From Pseudonocardia halophobica (GTDB lineage Bacteria; Actinomycetota; Actinomycetes; Mycobacteriales; Pseudonocardiaceae): a DNA stretch of 64,000 nt. The notes below the pieces were generated by a model. That model was given only the letters and a program-made list of their open reading frames with translations. It searched no databases and had not been told where the DNA came from. Location: the NCBI RefSeq assembly GCF_027922425.1, contig NZ_BSFQ01000001.1:62001-126000 (forward strand). The letters run 5' to 3'. The position numbers and the translations under genes are program-made. This document shows, piece after piece, positions 1-7,114 of the stretch (positions within the stretch are counted from its first letter, which is position 1; every line of letters starts with the position of its first letter).

Positions 1-1761
1 CTCCGGTGCGGGGCGCGGGCGGCGGGGCTTGCGCTCCGGCCAGGAGCCGGCGCCGCTCAGCCCGATCGCGACCTCGGGCTCGAGATGGACGGCGGGCAGG
101 ACGGCCGTGGCGGGGTCGCGACGGGCCGCGTCGGTGTCGATCGGCACACCCAGAGCAGGGCCGTCGACGGCCGGGACGACCGGGAGCGGCGCGGTCCGCG
201 GGGCGGACGGGGTGTCGGGACGGTCAGCGGCGGCCGGCCGCGGGCCGGTCGGGACGGACGGCATGCGGGCCACCTCCGGGTCGGGATCGGGAACGGCGCG
301 GCCACCGGCGGGCGCCGCGAGCTCGGGAACGGGCGCGACGGCCCGGGGGTCCGGCGCGGTCCGCGCGGGGGGCACGACGGGAACGGGCGCCCCACCGACG
401 CGCACGGAGCCCCCCTCCTCCGCCCGCCGCGGCGCGGGGGCCACCGGCACCGGCAGGACCACGGCGGGGCCGGTCGGGACGAGCCGGGCGAGCACCGCGG
501 GCAGGTGGTCCCGGACCTCGGCCACGCGCTGTGCCCACAGCGCCGGCAGCTCCTTCATCGCGGCCCGTGCCGGCTCCTCGACGTGCCGGTACAGCAGGTG
601 CGCGGCGGGCACGGCCCCGACCAGCACGAGCAGGGCGAGGACGTGCGCCAGGACGCCGTGGGGTGCGAGGAGGGAGCTGCCGCCGAAGCCGCCGTAGCGG
701 CGCAGCGCGAGCCAGAAGACCTCGAACATCGGGATGTGGATCAGGTAGAGCGCGTAGGAGATCCGCCCGCCGTGCACCATCGCCGGCCGCGAGAGCCACC
801 GCGCGACGCCCCGGTCGGCCAGGGCGAGCGCACCGACCAGCACCGGGAACAGCACCAGGACGGCGCCCCCGCGGCCCGGGCCGACGAGCTCGCCGGCCAC
901 CAGCCCGACGGCAATGAGCACCGGCGTGACCGAGGCGACGACGGAGGCCGGGCGGCGGACGCCGGACCGGTGCCGCAGCCGTCGCACCGCGAGGAAGGTC
1001 AGGATCCCGGCGCCGAACCCGCAGAGGATGCGGACGAGCCAGCTCCACGGGTAGTAGGGGCTGCCGGTGGTCAGGTAGGACGCGGCGATCGGCGTCATCA
1101 GCGCGAGCGCGCCGCCGGCCAGCACCCCGACGGGCAGGTTCCGCATCCGGTGGAACCCCACGGCGACCAGCGGGAACAGCAGGTAGGCGAGCCATTCGGC
1201 GCTGATCGACCAGGTGGCCCCGACCCAGGACGCGCCGTCGAGGTACGGGTCGTCCCAGAGCTGCACCATGACCAGCTGCTGCAGCCACTCGCCGGGGCTC
1301 AGCACCGGCTGGACGGCCTGGAAGGCGATGTCCCGGTCGCTGCCGTAGACGGCGCGGGCCACGAGCCAGATGCCGAACATGTGGAGGACCAGCGCGTAGG
1401 CCGGCCAGATCCGGCAGGCCCGCGCCCACACGAAGCGACCGGTCGCGCCGGCGGTGAGCCGCGGACCGAGCTGCTCCAGGTACGTGTAGGCGATCACGAA
1501 CCCGCTGAGCACGAAGAAGAGGTCCACGCCGAGCGCACCCTGCGTGACCCACGGCCCGAGCAGCCCGCTCACCACGGCGACGCCCGGCAGCGCGGTGAAG
1601 TGGAAGTGGAACAGCACGACCCACGCGGCGGCGACGGCGCGCAGACCGGTCAGGGCGCGCAGCTCGCCGCCTCCGGCAGGGGGAGAACCGGGGGCCGGCC
1701 CCGTGCTCGGCATGGCGTCCGACACGGTCGCGTGCTCGGCGGTCGTGGTCACATCGACCAC
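1..1761 (-). CDS. Acyltransferase-3 (OafA/YrhL-like) membrane protein, partial
   Basis: Family members sit in the membrane and move acetyl or succinyl groups onto cell-surface sugars. The N-terminal part reads ELRALTGLRAVAAAWVVLFH, the family signature with its conserved His, followed by roughly ten hydrophobic helices. After the enzyme domain (near base 550) comes a Pro/Ala-rich tail of about 180 residues that runs without a stop through base 1, so the 3' end is outside the window. The GTG at 1761 is preferred because GGAGG (1769-1773) lies 7 nt upstream; ATG 1713 is the alternative. It is divergent from an arabinosyltransferase gene, so modification of arabinan or another wall glycan is a reasonable inference. 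The substrate is unknown. Confidence 0.85.
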   Translation of the reverse strand, partial: MVDVTTTAEHATVSDAMPSTGPAPGSPPAGGGELRALTGLRAVAAAWVVLFHFHFTALPGVAVVSGLLGPWVTQGALGVDLFFVLSGFVIAYTYLEQLGPRLTAGATGRFVWARACRIWPAYALVLHMFGIWLVARAVYGSDRDIAFQAVQPVLSPGEWLQQLVMVQLWDDPYLDGASWVGATWSISAEWLAYLLFPLVAVGFHRMRNLPVGVLAGGALALMTPIAASYLTTGSPYYPWSWLVRILCGFGAGILTFLAVRRLRHRSGVRRPASVVASVTPVLIAVGLVAGELVGPGRGGAVLVLFPVLVGALALADRGVARWLSRPAMVHGGRISYALYLIHIPMFEVFWLALRRYGGFGGSSLLAPHGVLAHVLALLVLVGAVPAAHLLYRHVEEPARAAMKELPALWAQRVAEVRDHLPAVLARLVPTGPAVVLPVPVAPAPRRAEEGGSVRVGGAPVPVVPPARTAPDPRAVAPVPELAAPAGGRAVPDPDPEVARMPSVPTGPRPAAADRPDTPSAPRTAPLPVVPAVDGPALGVPIDTDAARRDPATAVLPAVHLEPEVAIGLSGAGSWPERKPRRPRPAPE

Positions 1762-1822
1762 AACGATGCCTCCGAGTAGCCGTCACGGGCGTCCCCCACA
1801 GAGCGCCCGAACGGCCCAACGT

Positions 1823-1857
1823 GTTACACAGAGTGTCGTAACTACATGGATGTAGTT
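1823..1857. promoter_or_regulatory. Nested inverted repeats between divergent genes
   Basis: AACTACAT-GG-ATGTAGTT (1840-1857) is a perfect 8-bp inverted repeat. It overlaps a second repeat, GTTAC (1823-1827) with GTAAC (1838-1842). The stretch is much more AT-rich than its surroundings and lies between the acyltransferase and emb-1 starts, so it looks like a regulator binding site. The regulator is not identified. Confidence 0.5.
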
Positions 1858-1943
1858 CTGAATGCCCGGACCGGATGACAGCCGGACGACAGTGTGCCGC
1901 ACCACCCCGGAGGACGGGTCGAGCGGCCCGCCGGGCCGGGAGA

Positions 1944-1949
1944 TAGCCT
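1944..1949 (+). promoter_or_regulatory. Probable -10 element of emb-1
   Basis: TAGCCT fits the actinobacterial TANNNT -10 pattern and ends 8 nt before GTG 1958, so the transcript would have almost no leader. No clear -35 is seen. Confidence 0.4.
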
Positions 1950-1957
1950 CGGGCGTC

Positions 1958-4900
1958 GTGCTGACCACCGACACGGTGGACGAGGCACGCCGCAGCTCCC
2001 CACCCCGGCGTGACTCCGCTCCCCCACACCACCGTCCCGGTCTGCGACGGCTCGCCGCCGGACTCGGCCTGCTCTCGGCCGTGCTCGCGCTCGCGATCCC
2101 GTTCCTGCCCGTGTCGCAGAACACCGCCCAGCTCAGCTGGCCCACGGCCGGCGGGGGCACCGCCCCCGTGACCGCTCCCCTCGTCGCCCTGCGCCCCGAG
2201 AGCTTCGACGCCACCGTCGCCTGCGCCGCCGTCCGCAGCCTCGACGCGCGGAGCCCGCTTGCGGGCACCGTCTTCACCACGACCGCACCCGGAGCCCCCG
2301 ACGGCGCCGCGGTCGGCATGCGGTTCAGCGTCGACGCCGGGCGGCTCGCCGTCGACGACCGCGGCGAACGGATCGCGGAGGCCGACCTCGCGGCGGGCGA
2401 CTGCACCCTGGTCGTCCACTCCGACTGGGCGAGCACGACGGTCACGGTCGGTGGCCGGCAGCTCGCCGCGTTCGACGACGACCGGCGCCCGCAGGTCGTC
2501 GGGATCTGGTCGGACCTGGACCGGGACCTCGACCCGGTGGCCGGCACGGACATCCGGTTCGCCACGGACAACCGCTTCGACAGCGCCCCCTCCGGGCTGA
2601 AGGTCGCGGCCGGGGTGCTCGCGGTCGTCGCCCTGCTCGGCTGCCTGCTGGTGCTGCGCCGGCTCGACGACCGGGACGGGCGCCGCCTCGTGCCCACCGG
2701 CCGGCTGTCGGGCCGGCTGCGCGGGCACGACTGGGTCCGCGACTCCACGGTCGTCGTGCTGCTGGGCGGCGCGACCGTCTTCGGCAGCATGACCCCCGAC
2801 GACGGCTACATCCTCAACATCGCCCGCGGCACCTGGACCTCGGGTTACGTCGGGAACTACTACCGCTGGTACGACGTCCCCGAGGCGCCGTTCGGCTGGT
2901 TCTACGAGCTGTACTCGAAGTGGATCGAGGTCAGCGACGCGGTCCTGTGGCTGCGGGTCCCTGCCTTCGGAATGGGCGTCGCGTCGTGGTTCCTGATCAG
3001 CCGCGCGCTGCTGCCGCGGCTCGGCACCCGGGTGCGGCGCAGCCGGTCCGCGGGGTGGGCCGCGGCCGGCGTGTTCCTCTGCTTCTGGATCCCCTTCGAC
3101 AACGGCCTGCGCCCCGAGCCGGTCGTGGTGATCGCCGCGCTGCTCTCCCTGGTGCTGCTGGAGCGCGCCCTGGTCACGCAGCGGCTGCTGCCGATCGCCG
3201 GCGCGCTCGTCTCCGGTGCCTTCGCCGTGGCCGCCACGCCCACCGGTCTGATCGCCTTCGCGCCGCTGCTCGCCGCCGCCCGTCCGCTGCTGCGGCTGCT
3301 CGCGAAACGGGCCCGCCAGGCCGGGTGGCTGGTGGTGCTGCTGCCGCTGCTGGCCGCCGGCGTGATCGTCCTCGTCGCGGTGTTCGACGACCAGACCTGG
3401 GCGTCGGTCGCGGAGGCCACCCGGGTGCGCACCGAGATCGGCCCCAACCAGCCCTGGTACCAGGAGCTCTCCCGCTACCAGCTGCTGTTCTCGGACAGCC
3501 GGGACGGCTCGCTCATGCGCCGCTTCCCGGTGCTGCTGCTCCTGCTGCTGCTCGGCGTGAGCATCGCGGTGCTGCTGCGTCGCGGCCGCATCCCGGGCGC
3601 AGCCCTGGGCGTGTCCCGGCGGCTGATCGGCAGCAGCCTGCTCGCGTTCGTCGTGCTGGCGTTCACCCCGACCAAGTGGACGCACCACTTCGGCGCGTTC
3701 GCCGCGCTCGGCGCCGGGATGGCCGCGATCGCCGCGCTCGCCACCGGCACGAGCGTGCTGCGGTCCCGGCGCAATCAGGCGTTGCTCGTGGCGGCGCTGC
3801 TCGGCGCGACCGCGCTGGCCTTCGCCGGCCCGAACACCTGGTGGTACGTCTCGAACTGGGGCGTGCCGTGGTTCGACAAGCCGCCGTCGGTGAACGGGAT
3901 CTCGGCGACCTCGCTGCTGCTGGTCGCCGCGGCGCTCGCGCTGGTCTACGCACTGGCCGAGCACCTGCGCGGGCCCGCGATCCCGCGTCCCCTGCCGGCC
4001 GACGGGCGGGGCCCGCGACTGAACAACGCCCCGATCGCCGTGATCTGCGCGCTGGTGGTGGTCTTCCAGATCGCGTCGCTGGCCAAGGGCGTGCAGAAGC
4101 AGTGGGGCACGTACTCGCTGGCCGCGGACATCGTCCAGGACCCGACGGGCTCGCGGTGCGGGCTGGCCGGCCGGGTGCTCGTGGAGACCGACCCGGAGGC
4201 GGGCGTGCTCCCGCCGGCGGCCGGGCGGGGCGCCCCGCCGGAGACCGTCGGGTTCGTCCCGGACGGGCTCCCGCCGAGCGGGCCCGGCTCGTTCCGCGAC
4301 TCCGACGGCGCCGGCAACCACGATCCCACCGTCACCGGCACCGGCCCGCACGGCGGGCGCGTGACCGGCAGCTGGAGCGCCGACCAGCAGTCGGTCGGCG
4401 ACTACCGCAGCGGCTGGTACGCCCTGCCGCAGGCCGCGCGAAGCGGGTCGGTCCCGCTGGTCCTCGGCATTGCCGGGCAGGTGGGCGGCGGCACGTCGCT
4501 GACCCTGGAGTTCGCCCGCGGCGGCCAGGTCGTGGACCGGGTCGAGCCGGACGGCGCGTCCGGCACCGTCACGGCCACCGCGGACCCGCTCGGGACCGCC
4601 TCGTCCGGGCTGGGCTGGCGGGACGTCCGGCTGCCCCTGTCCGGGGCGGCGGCGACCGCCGACGCGGTGCGGGTCGTCGCGTCCGACCGGGCCCTCGGTC
4701 AGGACGGCTGGATCGCCGTGACCGAGCCGCGGGTCCCGCAGCTGACCCCGCTCACCACCGTGACCGCGGGCATCGCCGGCTACACCGACTGGCCGACCGC
4801 CTTCCCCAGCCCGTGCCTGCACCCCTTCGGCGTGCACCGCGGGGTCGCCGAGATGCCGGGCTACCGGATCCTTGCCGACACCCAGCAGCGCGAGGTCGGC

Positions 4901-5149
4901 GACAACTGGGGCTTCCCGTCGACGGGCGGCCCGCAGGGGTGGATCGACCAGGTGGCCCGGCAGCGGGTGCTGCCGACCTACCTGCAGGGCCAGTGGGACT
5001 TCGACTGGGGCCAGCTGCGGATGCTGGAGCCGTGGTCGCCGACCCCGGCCGGGCCCGACGTGGAGCGGGGCACCCGCACCACGTGGGGGTGGCAGAAGGT
5101 GGGTGAGATGGGCGAGGCCCCGGCGGACCCGCCGCTCGACCGCCCGTGA
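1958..5149 (+). CDS. Arabinosyltransferase, Emb family (copy 1)
   Basis: Emb proteins (GT53) are polytopic membrane enzymes that transfer arabinofuranose from decaprenyl-phosphoryl-arabinose onto cell-wall arabinan; EmbA/B/C are the ethambutol targets of mycobacteria. The protein is about 1063 residues, close to the usual 1050-1100. It has an N-terminal helix, an extracytoplasmic domain, the TPDDGY motif with the catalytic Asp pair near residue 281, repeated hydrophobic helices, and a soluble carbohydrate-binding C-terminal part rich in Trp and Gly. The frame is open upstream to ATG 1862, but GTG 1958 is preferred because it leaves a normal short cytoplasmic N-terminus and has a -10-like TAGCCT just before it. 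It ends 4 bp from the convergent aftB. Whether it corresponds to EmbA, B or C cannot be decided by eye. Confidence 0.93.
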   Translation: MLTTDTVDEARRSSPPRRDSAPPHHRPGLRRLAAGLGLLSAVLALAIPFLPVSQNTAQLSWPTAGGGTAPVTAPLVALRPESFDATVACAAVRSLDARSPLAGTVFTTTAPGAPDGAAVGMRFSVDAGRLAVDDRGERIAEADLAAGDCTLVVHSDWASTTVTVGGRQLAAFDDDRRPQVVGIWSDLDRDLDPVAGTDIRFATDNRFDSAPSGLKVAAGVLAVVALLGCLLVLRRLDDRDGRRLVPTGRLSGRLRGHDWVRDSTVVVLLGGATVFGSMTPDDGYILNIARGTWTSGYVGNYYRWYDVPEAPFGWFYELYSKWIEVSDAVLWLRVPAFGMGVASWFLISRALLPRLGTRVRRSRSAGWAAAGVFLCFWIPFDNGLRPEPVVVIAALLSLVLLERALVTQRLLPIAGALVSGAFAVAATPTGLIAFAPLLAAARPLLRLLAKRARQAGWLVVLLPLLAAGVIVLVAVFDDQTWASVAEATRVRTEIGPNQPWYQELSRYQLLFSDSRDGSLMRRFPVLLLLLLLGVSIAVLLRRGRIPGAALGVSRRLIGSSLLAFVVLAFTPTKWTHHFGAFAALGAGMAAIAALATGTSVLRSRRNQALLVAALLGATALAFAGPNTWWYVSNWGVPWFDKPPSVNGISATSLLLVAAALALVYALAEHLRGPAIPRPLPADGRGPRLNNAPIAVICALVVVFQIASLAKGVQKQWGTYSLAADIVQDPTGSRCGLAGRVLVETDPEAGVLPPAAGRGAPPETVGFVPDGLPPSGPGSFRDSDGAGNHDPTVTGTGPHGGRVTGSWSADQQSVGDYRSGWYALPQAARSGSVPLVLGIAGQVGGGTSLTLEFARGGQVVDRVEPDGASGTVTATADPLGTASSGLGWRDVRLPLSGAAATADAVRVVASDRALGQDGWIAVTEPRVPQLTPLTTVTAGIAGYTDWPTAFPSPCLHPFGVHRGVAEMPGYRILADTQQREVGDNWGFPSTGGPQGWIDQVARQRVLPTYLQGQWDFDWGQLRMLEPWSPTPAGPDVERGTRTTWGWQKVGEMGEAPADPPLDRP

Positions 5150-5153
5150 CGGG

Positions 5154-6917
5154 TCAGGCGCCGCAGCGGGCGGCGGCCTCGGCCGCCTCCCGCGGGTACC
5201 GGTAGGACGTCCGCTCGACCGCCCCGGTCAGGTTCTGCCGGAACCGGTCGGCGGTCAGCGGGTCCCGGTACGAGGCCAGCATCTCGCGGGTCGCGGGGCA
5301 GGTCAGCGCGCGGCGGGCGTCGTCGACGAAGGCCGGCCCGACGAAGCCGGTGTCGCCGCGCACGCCGGCGTCGGCCAGGAACCACTCCGGCAGCAGGTCC
5401 TTGTCGTGCCCGATCCGTCCGCCGGGCACCCCGGTCGCGTGCCCGGCGACAGGGTTGACGAGCCCGACGCCGTCGAGCACCCGGACGTCGAGCGGCGCGA
5501 GCTCGCCGGCCACGCCGAGGTTGAGCCACACGAGCGTGCCCCGCGCCGTGTCGGCCGGGTGGACGTACCACTGCCCGCCGCCGACGATCGCGAGCGACGG
5601 TCCCGGCGTCGCGCCGAGCCGCGCGACCCCCTCGCCGACCATCGGGTGCGCCGCGTAGTCCGCGGCGGTGACCGGGTGCGGGTGGTCGAGCAGCAGGACG
5701 TAGTAGAGCCGCTCGTTGGCGATCCAGTGCGGGCCGAGGTGCTCGCCGTAGGCCGGCCGCAGCGAGGTCAGGCAGAACGCCGCCCACACAAGGGTGCCGA
5801 GCACCGGGACCAGGGCCCAGCGCGTCGCCGGGACCACCATCACCGGCAGGAGCAGCGAGAACAGCGCGGGCAGCAGCATCCGGCCGTGCATGAAGTCGCC
5901 GCCGACCCGGGTGACGTACAGGCCCAGCAGCAGCCCGGCGACGACCGGCGCCAGGGCCACCACCGCCGTCGCGCCGCGGGTGCCGGCGGGCGCCGGGCCG
6001 GTACGGCCGCGCCGGCTCAGCAGCGCGAGCGCGACGAGCGCGATACCGGCGCTCGCGAACCACAGCTCGTAGGTCTGCAGCAGGTCCAACAGGTACCAGC
6101 CGCCCTGGTCCCAGCGGGAGTCGCTCGCTTCCTTGGCCAGCGCCGTCGACGGGACGAGCAGGCCGTAGTAGCCCATCCGGAAGATCTCGTAGCCGACCGG
6201 CACCACCGCCGCGACGGCGGCGAGCGCGAGCAGCCGGCGCACGCCCCGGCGCCGCTCCAGCACCACGAACGCGGCCGCGACGACCAGCCCGGCGAGCGCG
6301 AGGTCCGGCCGCACCAGCGGTGCCAGCCCGACGACGACGGCGAGGGGTACGGCCGATCCTGCCCGTCCGGTCGCCTCGCCCCGGCGCACCTGCAGCCGCC
6401 GGACGAGCAGCCACCAGCTCAGCCCCAGCCACCCGGTGATCAGCCCGGTCTCCAGGCCGGAGGTCCCGAAGTCCCAGAACGGCGGCAGCACCAGCACCAC
6501 CAGCGCGCCGGCCGGCAGGATCAGCCGCGCGCGGTGCAGCCGGCGGGCGGCGTCGACCGCGAACCCCAGCCCGGCCAGGGACAGCAGCAGCCCGAGGACG
6601 ACGGCGGCCCAGTTGAGCGAGATCCCGGGCACGAGGCCCGGGATCGCGAGGAGGTAGGTCCAGAGGGTGGAGGTGTTGGCCTCCACCCGCTCGCCGGCGT
6701 TGAAGACCGGCCCCTCCCCGGCCAGCAGGTTGCGCACGGTCCGGAGCACGATCAGGCCGTCGTCGCTCACCCAGCGGCGGTTCCAGATCAGCGCCGCGAA
6801 CACCCCGAGGAGCACGACCAGGACGGCGGTGTTCCAGAGGCCGGGCCGGGGCCGGCGGTCGGTGCGGGCGGGCGGGAGCCCGACCGGGGCGTGGTGGACC
6901 GGCGTGACGGTGTCGAT
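5154..6917 (-). CDS. aftB: Terminal beta-(1->2)-arabinofuranosyltransferase AftB
   Basis: AftB is a polytopic membrane enzyme that adds the terminal beta-1,2 arabinofuranose residues of arabinan from decaprenyl-phosphoryl-arabinose. The protein matches M. tuberculosis Rv3805c closely as I recall it: RRWVSDDGLIVLRTVRNLLA with the catalytic Asp pair, GPVFNAGERVEANTSTLW, GYYGLLVPSTALAKEA, GDFMHGRMLLPALF, and GLVNPVAGHA before RIGHDKDL. The start is unusual. Between an in-frame TGA and GTG 6815 there is no ATG, GTG or TTG, yet GTG 6815 would cut into the first membrane helix (LWNTAVLVVLLGVFAALIW). An ATC at 6917-6915 has GAGGAG (6929-6924) 6 nt upstream and is proposed as the start. If that is wrong, the annotated gene is 5154-6815. 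Confidence 0.9.
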   Translation of the reverse strand: MDTVTPVHHAPVGLPPARTDRRPRPGLWNTAVLVVLLGVFAALIWNRRWVSDDGLIVLRTVRNLLAGEGPVFNAGERVEANTSTLWTYLLAIPGLVPGISLNWAAVVLGLLLSLAGLGFAVDAARRLHRARLILPAGALVVLVLPPFWDFGTSGLETGLITGWLGLSWWLLVRRLQVRRGEATGRAGSAVPLAVVVGLAPLVRPDLALAGLVVAAAFVVLERRRGVRRLLALAAVAAVVPVGYEIFRMGYYGLLVPSTALAKEASDSRWDQGGWYLLDLLQTYELWFASAGIALVALALLSRRGRTGPAPAGTRGATAVVALAPVVAGLLLGLYVTRVGGDFMHGRMLLPALFSLLLPVMVVPATRWALVPVLGTLVWAAFCLTSLRPAYGEHLGPHWIANERLYYVLLLDHPHPVTAADYAAHPMVGEGVARLGATPGPSLAIVGGGQWYVHPADTARGTLVWLNLGVAGELAPLDVRVLDGVGLVNPVAGHATGVPGGRIGHDKDLLPEWFLADAGVRGDTGFVGPAFVDDARRALTCPATREMLASYRDPLTADRFRQNLTGAVERTSYRYPREAAEAAARCGA

Positions 6918-7114
6918 TGCCTGCTCCTCATCACTCGCGTGCGGTGTCCTCGACGAGCCTTCCCAGGGGCAGGCCGGGACATTCTGGCGGATGGATCACG
7001 AATCGCGGCCGACCCGCCGCCCCGGGACGCCGCGTGTCGCGAGCGGGCTGGCACTGTGTCCGCGTGGTCTCCCCCGCGCGCCCCGCCCCCGACGCGACGC
7101 GGGAGGACCCTCCG

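Noticed and set aside
224..4837. Very long open frame on the minus strand (1537 codons)
   Set aside because: It is the antisense shadow of emb-1 and an off-frame reading of the acyltransferase; its composition is dominated by Arg, Ala, Gly and Pro with no domain.
6813..6815. GTG 6815 as the aftB start
   Set aside because: It would delete the first half of the first membrane helix, which aligns with the mycobacterial protein; kept only as a fallback.
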